In this document: piece by piece, positions 1 to 6,040 of the stretch | Numbering within the stretch: position 1 is the first letter of the stretch | Layout of the letters: the number at the start of each line of letters is the position of its first letter | Origin: CAZKXX01 sp964556705 | GTDB taxonomy: Bacteria > Acidobacteriota > Terriglobia > UBA7540 | Direction of reading: 5' to 3' | Length of the DNA stretch: 12,116 nucleotides | Assembly (NCBI GenBank): GCA_964556705.1 | Contig: CAZKXX010000104.1 | Coordinates: 1 to 12,116, forward strand | Notes under the pieces: model-generated | The model's database searches: none | What the model saw: only the letters and a program-made list of their open reading frames with translations | What the model was told of the DNA's origin: nothing | Made by a program: the position numbers and the translations under genes

Positions 1-336
1 AGCCAGCGCGTCGAGCTGGACGGGCTTGGTCAGATAATCCCCCGCTCCCCGCTTCATCGCCTCGATACCCACGCGCACATCCGCCTCGCCCGTGGCGATC
101 ATGAACGCCATTTCGGGATAATTCTTCCGGCACTCCTGGAGAAGGTCCAGGCCGGACATTCCGGGCATTCGAAGGTCGGAAATCGTCAGGTCAAAGGGCT
201 TCGCCGCGAGCAAACGCAGGGCCTCATCACCGCTCAGCGCGCTCTCACATTCGTGTCCTTCACCCTTCAACGCCTCAACCAGCATCGTACAGACGACGAT
301 CTCGTCATCCACAATCAGAATCCGCTTCCGTTCCAT
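1..336 (-). CDS. Response regulator, receiver domain (5' part, cut by window edge)
   Basis: The reverse strand reads open from an ATG at 336 to the window edge, giving 112 residues of a CheY-like receiver domain. The acidic pocket is D10-D11, the phosphoacceptor is D54 (in SDLRMPG), the switch Thr is T82 (in IATGEAD) and the conserved Lys is K104 (in DYLTKPV), so phosphorylation competence looks intact. An AAGGAG ribosome site lies about five bases upstream of the ATG. The ATGEADV and MKRGAGDYLTKP segments resemble receivers of multidomain regulators (NtrC-like, or HD-GYP/RpfG-like), but whatever follows the receiver is outside the window. It is divergent from the kinase-like gene at 811 and could be another output of the same signalling cluster; that link is inferred from position only. 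Confidence 0.9.
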   Translation of the reverse strand, partial: MERKRILIVDDEIVVCTMLVEALKGEGHECESALSGDEALRLLAAKPFDLTISDLRMPGMSGLDLLQECRKNYPEMAFMIATGEADVRVGIEAMKRGAGDYLTKPVQLDALA

Positions 337-659
337 GGCGCTCCTTCATCCATTGATTCATTTTGCGCAGACCAGAAGGCCAGACCCTCCTCCAACCCCG
401 GCTCTGCGACCCCTCATGATCAGCAACGGTCGAGTACCGGAAGAGACAGGCTCCCGGCACGCACCCGCTCTCCAAAGCACGCCAGAGACCACACACCCTC
501 TCCTGAGCGGAATCACTATCTGGCGAGAATTCAAGCGGTTGCGAGGAAAGCGGATGGAATCTTACACCGGCATCGGACGCCTGGGTGTCGACGAGAGAGA
601 CGTTTGTTTCAAATTCCGCCAGAGAGTTGCGCGGCAGAACCAGCAGAATGCTCTCCATG

Positions 660-677
660 GCGCGCCGCCCGGCGCGC
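660..677. repeat. GC-rich inverted repeat (7-bp stem)
   Basis: GCGCGCC and GGCGCGC are separated by a four-base GCCC loop and form a perfect 7-bp stem. There is no T-run after it on either strand, so it is not a standard intrinsic terminator. It sits just upstream of the candidate promoter for the kinase-like gene and could be a protein-binding site or simply GC-rich symmetry. Confidence 0.35.
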
Positions 678-692
678 GGTCCACCTCCGCGA

Positions 693-721
693 TTGACCGC
701 GATAGACTCCTTTGTTAGATT
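693..721 (+). promoter_or_regulatory. Candidate sigma70 promoter of the signalling operon
   Basis: TTGACC (693-698) and TAGATT (716-721) are separated by 17 bases, which is the ideal spacing. The -35 matches the consensus at five of six positions and the -10 at four of six. Initiation would fall near 728, leaving a leader of about 80 bases before the ATG at 811. The call rests on consensus match alone. Confidence 0.4.
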
Positions 722-810
722 CACCCCGTGCCCCCGCTTCCCGCTCCAAGCCAATTTCCATCCCAATTCCACCCTCGTTTGGACGATACCTTTCAGGGGA
801 AGCACAAGGC

Positions 811-2187
811 ATGACCGAAAGCGGCGAAAGGCGAGCAAAGATCGGCAGGGTCGGGCTCCTGACGGGATTCGTGCTTTTGACCGTCGTAACGGTCGCCACC
901 TACCGGATGACAGCGAAGCTGGCGGAAGGTTCGGCGGGACTGGAGCGTCGCGAACGGGTCCTGAATGGAGTCGTGCAACTCGAGACGGCGCTCCGAGATT
1001 TCGAGGCCGAGCCCTGCGGGCCGGGTGGTGATCGAGCCCCTCGTGGTTTGCAGCATCTGGCGGCGCTCGGCGGCTTGCCGGAGCGTGAGACGCTCCGAAA
1101 TCTGGAGGCGCTCGTTCAGGAAGACCTGGAGGCGTGCAGCGAAGCCGCCTCTTCCGCGCCCGACGACCCGGCGAGGGCTCAGCGGTGGGCGGTCATCCGG
1201 CAGGAACTTGCCGCGCTGCGCGAAGGCGAGCTTTCACGGCTCACGGCTGACCTGGACAAATTACGTCAGGCAGCGCGTCTTGCCGGCCCGCTGGCCTTTC
1301 TGACCTCCATCGCAACGCTCGCGCTGCTTTTGGCGGTCCTTGGATTGATGAGCACTCGTCGCGCGGCCGAAGCGGCTGACTCCGCCAGTGAAAAGGACAT
1401 CGGAGCGTCGCCACGGGGTGGAGCCACGGAAATCAACAAGGAAGGCACCGAGGAAAGAAAGGCTCAGGCCCGGTTCCTCTCGGGCCTCTCCCACGCGTTG
1501 CGAACTCCGCTGAATGCCATCGGCGGCTTCGGCGACCTTCTGGCCTCGGGCACGGCGGGGCCGCTCACCGAGAAACAGCAGCGGTTTGTTGAAAACATCC
1601 GGCAGGCGAGCGCTCGCCTGGTTGAACTCGCTGACGAAGTCCGCGACCTCGCCCTGATCGAATCGGGGATGATGGAACTCAAACCCGAGTTGGTTCGTCT
1701 GAACGATGTGGTCGCCGAGGCGCTTGCCGCCGCGGGGGAGGCGGCCCGGCAAAGGGTGGAAGTCCTCAGTCCCCGGCCCGAGGAGGCCTTGGCGTGTTAC
1801 ACGGACCCGTCACGGCTCCGGCAGGCGTTGGAACGGCTGCTGAGGGCGGCGCTGCGCTCGGTGAGCGAAGGCGACCGGCTGGAAATTTCGCTCGCAGCTT
1901 CCGGAGAAGCCGTCGAAATTCAGGTCGCCGAAAAGGGCGCCGCTCGATTTCCCGAAATCCCGGCAGAACCTGTGGCTTCCGCTGAAGGTGCGAAAAGCGC
2001 CTCCGAAATTCCGGCTGGGGCGGCTCTGGAGTTGACGCTGGCCCGACGTTTGACCGAATTGCAGGGGGGAAGTCTGGAGGTTGTCTCCGACTCAGGGGCA
2101 GGCAGGAAGTTCAAGATGAGATTGCTCCGGCACACCAACTCCAGTAACCCGGTGGAGAAAAATGAAAAAAATCCTCATCGTGGATGA
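811..2187 (+). CDS. Two-TM histidine-kinase-like protein with degenerate ATPase domain
   Basis: This is a 458-residue membrane sensor. TM1 is at about 14-30, a mostly helical extracytoplasmic region at 31-155 recalls four-helix-bundle/CHASE3-type sensors, and TM2 is at about 157-180. A HisKA dimerisation domain follows at about 218-290, with the H-box SHALRTPLNAI (H228). The acidic residue that normally follows the phospho-His is Ala here. The C-terminal HATPase region (about 325-440) is recognisable from DPSRLRQALERLL and LARRLTELQGGSLEVVSDSGAG, but its ATP-binding boxes are eroded. Both N-box Asn are replaced (RLLRAAL), the G1 box DxGxG reads EKGAARF, and the G2 box GxGLGL reads GAALEL. It probably cannot bind ATP normally and may act as a phosphatase, a phosphotransfer dimer (as Spo0B and ChpT do) or a scaffold. 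The ATG at 811 is preferred over a TTG at 712 because AGGGGA lies about ten bases upstream and TM1 then sits near the N-terminus. Its 3' end overlaps the next gene by 26 bases. Confidence 0.85.
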   Translation: MTESGERRAKIGRVGLLTGFVLLTVVTVATYRMTAKLAEGSAGLERRERVLNGVVQLETALRDFEAEPCGPGGDRAPRGLQHLAALGGLPERETLRNLEALVQEDLEACSEAASSAPDDPARAQRWAVIRQELAALREGELSRLTADLDKLRQAARLAGPLAFLTSIATLALLLAVLGLMSTRRAAEAADSASEKDIGASPRGGATEINKEGTEERKAQARFLSGLSHALRTPLNAIGGFGDLLASGTAGPLTEKQQRFVENIRQASARLVELADEVRDLALIESGMMELKPELVRLNDVVAEALAAAGEAARQRVEVLSPRPEEALACYTDPSRLRQALERLLRAALRSVSEGDRLEISLAASGEAVEIQVAEKGAARFPEIPAEPVASAEGAKSASEIPAGAALELTLARRLTELQGGSLEVVSDSGAGRKFKMRLLRHTNSSNPVEKNEKNPHRG

Positions 2188-2524
2188 CGACGCGACAGGG
2201 CGGCAGCTTTTCGCGGAAGTTCTGAGCACCCTGGGCGTCGAAATCCTGGAAGCCGAAAGCGGCGAAGAAGCGTTGAAACAGGCAATCCAATTCGCGCCTG
2301 ACATCATCCTGCTGGACGTCAACCTTCCCAAGCTGGGCGGCTTCGAGGTTGTGGACCGTCTTCGGGCAGATCCGGAGCTTGCCGCCATTCCAGTCATCGG
2401 AATCTCGGGCGAGGCCGGCGCTGACGCCCGCGAGCGGGCGCTCCAGCACGGCTTCAGGAAATACTTGCCCAAGCCGGTAGAAATCAGTACCTTGCGGGAG
2501 GAAGTCCGGGGCCTTCTCTCCTGA
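2162..2524 (+). CDS. Single-domain response regulator (CheY/DivK-like)
   Basis: This 120-residue protein is a complete receiver domain with no output domain. The acidic pocket is D8-D9-D10, the phosphoacceptor is D52 (in LLDVNLPK), the Thr/Ser switch position is S82 (in IGISGEAG) and the conserved Lys is K104 (in YLPKPVE). The start lies inside the end of the kinase-like gene (26-base overlap, different frame), with GGAG just upstream, so translation is probably coupled. As a stand-alone receiver it could be a phosphate shuttle between a kinase and a second phosphotransfer protein, or an allosteric partner. Its position beside a kinase-like protein with a damaged ATPase domain and before a sigma54 activator favours a relay role; this is inference. 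Confidence 0.92.
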   Translation: MKKILIVDDDATGRQLFAEVLSTLGVEILEAESGEEALKQAIQFAPDIILLDVNLPKLGGFEVVDRLRADPELAAIPVIGISGEAGADARERALQHGFRKYLPKPVEISTLREEVRGLLS

Positions 2525-2551
2525 CCCGGTCCGGACGCGCGGCGGGCTGAC

Positions 2552-3961
2552 ATGACCACTCCTTCAGATTCCGTCACCCTGGTGGCGATCGACGACGACG
2601 CTCAGGCGCTCGAGCTGGTCGCGTCGGCCCTCGAACAGGATGGGCTCGAGATTCTGACGGAGACCAATCCCGCTAAAGGGCTCGAACTGATCCTGCGGCG
2701 GCGTCCGCAGATCGTCATCCTCGACCTGATCATGCCCAAAATGAGTGGAATGGATCTGTTGGCGCGGGTTGTCGAAGCCGACCCCGGGGCCGACGTCATC
2801 CTGCTGACGGGGCATTACTCGATCGAGTCGGCGGTTGAGGCCATCCAAAAAGGCGCGTGCGACTACTTCACGAAACCGATTTCGGTCGAAAAGCTTCGCG
2901 ACCGGATTGGCCAGCTCCTCCAGGACGCGCGACAACGCCAGCGGGCCGTGCAGCTCGAGCGCGAGCTGCTCGACGCTTCGCAGTTCGAAGGCATCATCGG
3001 GCGCGGTCCCATGATGCTGGAAGTCTTCGCGCGCATCCGTCGCGTGGCGCCGCACTTTCGCACGGCGCTCATCACCGGCCCGACGGGAACGGGCAAAGAA
3101 CTCGTAGCGCGCGCGCTGCACCGGCTGAGCCCGTCTTCGGGCGGGCCGTTCGTGGTCTGCAACTGCGCGGCGGTCGTGGAGACTCTCTTCGAGAGCGAAC
3201 TTTTCGGATACGTCCGCGGCGCGTTCACGGGCGCGACGAAAGACAAGATGGGAATGTTCGAATACGCCAACGGCGGCACACTGCTGCTGGACGAAATCGG
3301 AGACATGCCGCTCGCGACCCAGACCAAGCTCCTCCGCGTGCTCCAGAACCAGGAAATCCAGCGGGTCGGCTCGCCGGTGGTCCGCAAAGTGGACGTGCGC
3401 GTACTGGCGGCGACGAATCGGAATCTCGAAACCCTGGTCGCCGAGCAGAAGTTCCGCGACGACCTTTATTACCGCCTTTCGATGGTTGAAATCCGCCTGC
3501 CCCCACTGGCTGACCGGAAGGAGGACCTGCCGCTGCTCGAGCGTCACTTCGTCGAACGTTTCGCCGCGCAATACTCCAAGCCGATTGCAGGATTGACCCG
3601 CCGGGCGCAGACGCTCCTGGGGAAGCATTCCTGGCCGGGAAACGTCCGGGAACTTGAGAACGTCCTCGGACACGCCTGCATGATGGCGGTAGGCAGTTTG
3701 ATTGATGTGAAGGATTTTCCGGAGCGCTTCCGGTCGCAGTCCGTCCTGGGATTCGAAGAAAGCGATGAACTGATTTCCATCGAAGAGCTCCAGCGGCGTC
3801 ACGCGCGGCGTGTGCTGGAAAAGATCGGCGGGAACAAGGTGAAGGCCGCCGAAATCCTGGGCATCAGCCGCGCCACGCTTTACCGGCTGCTCGCCGACGA
3901 AAAAGAGGCCGCGGAAGCGAAGGCCGAGGAGGCTTCGGAGGACTCCCCCGAGGTGACTTAG
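2552..3961 (+). CDS. Sigma54-dependent response regulator, NtrC/PilR type
   Basis: This 469-residue enhancer-binding protein has three domains. The receiver spans 8-125, with D14/D15, phosphoacceptor D58 (in LDLIMPK), T86 and K108. The AAA+ sigma54-interaction domain spans about 145-385: Walker A GPTGTGKE at 176-183, an intact GAFTGA loop at 223-228 that contacts sigma54, Walker B LLLDEIGD at 244-251, and WPGNVRELEN at 361-370. The Fis-type helix-turn-helix spans about 412-447 (NKVKAAEILGISRATLYRLL). A charged Glu/Ala-rich tail follows. The catalytic and sigma54-contact residues all look functional. The gene begins 27 bases after the previous receiver gene and lies just upstream of a sigma54 promoter that precedes the pilus operon, so a PilR-like role as activator of that operon is likely. 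PilR orthology itself is unproven. Confidence 0.95.
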   Translation: MTTPSDSVTLVAIDDDAQALELVASALEQDGLEILTETNPAKGLELILRRRPQIVILDLIMPKMSGMDLLARVVEADPGADVILLTGHYSIESAVEAIQKGACDYFTKPISVEKLRDRIGQLLQDARQRQRAVQLERELLDASQFEGIIGRGPMMLEVFARIRRVAPHFRTALITGPTGTGKELVARALHRLSPSSGGPFVVCNCAAVVETLFESELFGYVRGAFTGATKDKMGMFEYANGGTLLLDEIGDMPLATQTKLLRVLQNQEIQRVGSPVVRKVDVRVLAATNRNLETLVAEQKFRDDLYYRLSMVEIRLPPLADRKEDLPLLERHFVERFAAQYSKPIAGLTRRAQTLLGKHSWPGNVRELENVLGHACMMAVGSLIDVKDFPERFRSQSVLGFEESDELISIEELQRRHARRVLEKIGGNKVKAAEILGISRATLYRLLADEKEAAEAKAEEASEDSPEVT

Positions 3962-4029
3962 TCGAAGCACCTGACTGCGCTTTTTGAGAATGAAAGCCAC
4001 ATTCCCTGCCCCTAATCTTTGCAAAAGCC

Positions 4030-4080
4030 TGTCCAGCCTGCGAGACGCTTGTCTCTGATTTAGACAGCCAGCGATTAGAC
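4030..4080 (+). promoter_or_regulatory. Candidate enhancer sites for the sigma54 activator (TGTC/GACA dyads)
   Basis: TGTCT (4050-4054) and AGACA (4062-4066) form a perfect 5-bp dyad with a 7-base centre, i.e. TGTC-N9-GACA. Immediately upstream is a second, imperfect one, TGTC (4030-4033)-N10-GACG (4044-4047), and a further TAGAC lies at 4076-4080. Pseudomonas PilR sites have been described as TGTC and GACA half-sites with a variable 6-11-base spacer, which this matches. The cluster lies about 215-265 bases upstream of the predicted start site, a usual distance for enhancer sites. Assignment to the protein encoded at 2552 is inference. Confidence 0.45.
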
Positions 4081-4265
4081 CAATGGCCCCTCGGGGGAAG
4101 GTAAGCCATGGTTCGGTTTGCTCGGTCCGTTTGTCCTCCACCAACGGGTGGGGTGGAAGCCGGTCATATACCTTGGAATCAGTAGGTTAGAGGCTGGGCC
4201 TCGAACTGGTATTCGGCGGCCTCTCGGCGGCGTCCGATTGCCGAAAATCCGCCCCCCTACGCGAC

Positions 4266-4282
4266 TTGGCCCGCTGATTGCC
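4266..4282 (+). promoter_or_regulatory. Sigma54 (-24/-12) promoter of the pilus operon
   Basis: The sequence TTGGCCCGCTGATTGCC closely matches the sigma54 consensus YTGGCACG-N4-TTGCW. The GG at 4268-4269 and the GC at 4280-4281 have exactly the required spacing, with one A-to-C mismatch inside the -24 element and C in place of the final A/T. Transcription would begin near 4293. It lies downstream of an activator gene with an intact GAFTGA motif and upstream of the receiver-PilZ/pilin operon, the arrangement expected of PilR-like control. Confidence 0.65.
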
Positions 4283-4328
4283 TTAAACAGTAGCGGCAGG
4301 CAGACGAACCCGACCGGGAAACTGAAAA

Positions 4329-4360
4329 CCGCGGCTGAGAAGAAATCCACTGGACCGCGG
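4329..4360 (+). repeat. Hairpin in the pilus-operon leader
   Basis: CCGCGG at 4329-4334 can pair with CCGCGG at 4355-4360 across a 20-base loop, giving a 6-bp GC-only stem in the untranslated leader. It ends about 60 bases before the ribosome site. No function is implied beyond possible mRNA structure, and CCGCGG is itself a palindrome, so the pairing may be incidental. Confidence 0.25.
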
Positions 4361-4435
4361 GAGGCGGAAGCAAAAAGACCACTACACCCGGAAACGTGAT
4401 GACCTGCGGAAGGAAACTCAAGGGAGGAAGAAGCC

Positions 4436-5128
4436 ATGTTGCTGAGGATTATGGCGGTGGACGACGAGCCGGCCATTTTGAACCTGGTGAAAGCGACGGT
4501 CGAGCCGATGGGGATCGAAGTACTGACCGTGGGCGATGCCCAGCAGGCCGCCGAGCGCGCCAACCAGGAAGTTTTCGACGGCATTTTCGTGGACGCGAAG
4601 ATGCCCGGTCTGGACGGATTTGAGCTGACGCGCGCCATCCGCAAGTCGGCCCTGAATCCCCGCGTCCCCATCGTCATGCTCACGGGCTACGACGACATTG
4701 ACACGATGCGGAAAGGCTACCAGGCCGGCGTGACCTTCTTTCTCGGCAAGCCGTTCTCGCCGGACCGCGCTTCGAACCTGGTCCGCGCGATGCGCGGACC
4801 GATGCTGAACGAGAAGCGCCGTCACGCGCGCCTTCCCTACCGCACCCGCGTGGAATGCAAATGGGGCGAGCACGGGGAACGTCAGTTTGTGGCTGGAAGC
4901 CTCAACATCGGTGAGGGGGGCATGCTGCTCGAACCGTCGGGCGGCCTGGAAGTCGGAGACCGGGTCCAGGTAGAGTTTCAAATGCCGAACCACAAGTCCA
5001 TCCTCCGGCCCCAAGCCCGCGTCGTCCGCCGGGAAGACCCTGACCGAGTCGCCATTGAGTTCGTCCAGATTTCGCTCGAAGAGCAGGAAGCTATCCGGGA
5101 ATACATCTTCGGACGAGGCAAAGAGTAA
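4436..5128 (+). CDS. Response regulator with PilZ output domain (REC-PilZ)
   Basis: This 230-residue protein has a receiver at 1-120: acidic pocket D9-D10-E11, phosphoacceptor D53 (in FVDAKMPG), switch T83 (in MLTGYDD) and K105 (in FLGKPFS). A PilZ domain follows at about 126-226. PilZ domains bind cyclic di-GMP through an RxxxR motif, here R128-RHA-R132, and a D/N-x-S-x-x-G motif, here N157-IGEG-G162, in which the usual Ser is Gly. The SLNIGEGGMLLE strand and the downstream GDRVQVEFQMP and RVVRREDPDRVAIEF strands are otherwise typical. The protein could join phosphorelay input to c-di-GMP input. It is the first gene of the operon; AGGGAGG lies eight bases before the ATG. Receiver-PilZ proteins are commonly tied to motility and pilus control. 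Confidence 0.92.
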   Translation: MLLRIMAVDDEPAILNLVKATVEPMGIEVLTVGDAQQAAERANQEVFDGIFVDAKMPGLDGFELTRAIRKSALNPRVPIVMLTGYDDIDTMRKGYQAGVTFFLGKPFSPDRASNLVRAMRGPMLNEKRRHARLPYRTRVECKWGEHGERQFVAGSLNIGEGGMLLEPSGGLEVGDRVQVEFQMPNHKSILRPQARVVRREDPDRVAIEFVQISLEEQEAIREYIFGRGKE

Positions 5129-5172
5129 TTCGACAGGCGCTGAACGCGCTGATTTCTGAAGGAGTGAAAAAC

Positions 5173-5943
5173 ATGACTGTCTTTGATCGGATTGACCCCT
5201 CGAATTTGGAACGTCGCGAAATGCACCTCTGGGTCCTTGCTACGGCGATGATCATCATTCTTTCCGCCGGGACCGCTCTGCTCATGTACCCCGTGGTTAG
5301 CGGCGGAGATATCGTGGTGACGGGCGGGGTCTCACGGAAGGTCTTTCTGGCTTTCTGCGGACTGGCCGGCCTGCTGGTGGCTTACCTGGTCGAACGCCAG
5401 TTCGTCATCCGCCAGCTTCGGCAGCGGCTCGCGGCCGAATTGCAGCGCAACGTCACACTTCGCCAGCAGGCGAGCGTGGAGTTGCTGGAAAGCCTCCCCG
5501 AGTTGAACCACTTTCAGGACCGGCTGTCCATGGAATTTCGCCGCTCCGCGATGACCGAACAGCCGCTGTCGCTTCTTGTCGTGCGCCTGCGCCCGTCCCG
5601 CGAACTCATCGCCTCCGGAGAAGCGAGCGCGGCTTACGGTGACGCGGCGAAGGCCATCATCCGCCGCCTGCGGCGCGAAGATTCGATCTATCTGTTCACC
5701 CCGGGCGTCTTCGGAATCCTGCTGCCGGGCGTGGCGGGCGGGACAGCCTACAAGGTCGCCGACCGTCTGAGCGATTCACTGCACGACGCTTCAGGAGCCA
5801 ACGACCGGTTCACGTTCGACGTGCGTGTGGTCAATTACCCCGAGCATACCGAAAGCGCGGCCGAAATGGAGCAGGCGGCGCGCTCTTTCCTGACCGAAAA
5901 CGGTCCGGAAAAGCGGACGGCCGAAGTGGCTTCGGCGGCGTGA
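5173..5943 (+). CDS. Membrane protein with catalytically dead GGDEF domain
   Basis: This 256-residue protein has two TM segments (about 19-40 and 57-74), a short helical linker (75-105) and a GGDEF-fold domain (about 106-240). The fold is recognisable from the PxLNHFQDRLSMEFRRS start, PLSLLVVRL, and FGILLPGVAGGTAYKVADRLSDSL. The signature is TPGVF (176-180) instead of GGDEF, and the metal-binding Asp of the usual DLDxFK strand is Arg (VVRLRPSRE), so diguanylate cyclase activity is not expected. An RxxD (R167-D170) remains exactly five residues before the signature, the position of the c-di-GMP inhibitory (I) site. A membrane-anchored dead GGDEF domain that binds c-di-GMP through the I-site is known from PelD. 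The ATG at 5173 is chosen over a GTG at 5164 because AAGGAG ends eight bases before it. It lies 44 bases after the REC-PilZ gene. Confidence 0.8.
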   Translation: MTVFDRIDPSNLERREMHLWVLATAMIIILSAGTALLMYPVVSGGDIVVTGGVSRKVFLAFCGLAGLLVAYLVERQFVIRQLRQRLAAELQRNVTLRQQASVELLESLPELNHFQDRLSMEFRRSAMTEQPLSLLVVRLRPSRELIASGEASAAYGDAAKAIIRRLRREDSIYLFTPGVFGILLPGVAGGTAYKVADRLSDSLHDASGANDRFTFDVRVVNYPEHTESAAEMEQAARSFLTENGPEKRTAEVASAA

Positions 5944-6040
5944 CAACCTGCGCCAGGGAAGCGCCGGGGCCGGGACCGTGCGCGCAGCACTCCCGGCCCG
6001 GCAGCGCCTGACGACCCTTGGCGGGAAAGGAGAAGCGGGA

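Larger units (their letters stand above)
337..810. other. Divergent intergenic region (474 bp)
   Basis: No convincing gene lies between the two divergent signalling genes. Several frames are open across it, but they lack ribosome sites and recognisable protein composition, and they overlap each other. I see a candidate sigma70-type promoter at 693-721, a GC-rich hairpin at 660-677, and the ribosome sites of both flanking genes. I find no sigma54 promoter with correct spacing on either strand. Confidence 0.5.
3962..4435. other. Regulatory intergenic region before the pilus operon (474 bp)
   Basis: No believable gene is present. The one long plus-strand frame starts at a TTG near 4118 without a ribosome site and has an Arg/Pro-rich, non-domain composition. 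From left to right the region contains TGTC/GACA dyads (4030-4080), a -24/-12 sigma54 promoter (4266-4282), a leader of roughly 140 bases with a CCGCGG-based hairpin (4329-4360), and a strong AGGGAGG ribosome site (4421-4427). I looked for a c-di-GMP (GEMM) riboswitch pattern and did not find one. No strong terminator follows the activator gene. Confidence 0.6.

Noticed and set aside
359..385. Possible minus-strand sigma54 promoter before the first response regulator
   Set aside because: TGGC and TGC elements are present but the GG-to-GC spacing is one base too long, and sigma54 tolerates little spacing change.
777..795. Possible sigma54 promoter (TTGGACG...TTTC) upstream of the kinase-like gene
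   Set aside because: The -12 GC is replaced by TC, and initiation would fall inside the ribosome site of the ATG at 811.
712..810. Upstream extension of the kinase-like gene from a TTG at 712
   Set aside because: No ribosome site precedes it, the extra 33 residues are Pro/Ser-rich and would push TM1 far from the N-terminus, and the ATG at 811 has AGGGGA in front. The TTG also overlaps the candidate -10 region.
3961..3985. Terminator after the sigma54 activator gene
   Set aside because: A T-run (CTTTTT) is present, but the possible stems before it are only three to four base pairs.
2564..4144. Very long open frame on the minus strand opposite the sigma54 activator
   Set aside because: It is antisense to a gene with complete REC/AAA+/HTH motifs; long antisense frames are expected in GC-rich coding DNA, and it has no recognisable domain.
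4118..4399. 93-codon open frame in the region before the REC-PilZ gene
   Set aside because: It starts at a TTG with no ribosome site, crosses the sigma54 promoter, and has an Arg/Pro-rich composition with no domain.
4150..4435. c-di-GMP (GEMM) riboswitch in the leader of the pilus operon
   Set aside because: Expected given the c-di-GMP theme, but the conserved GEMM core sequences are absent.
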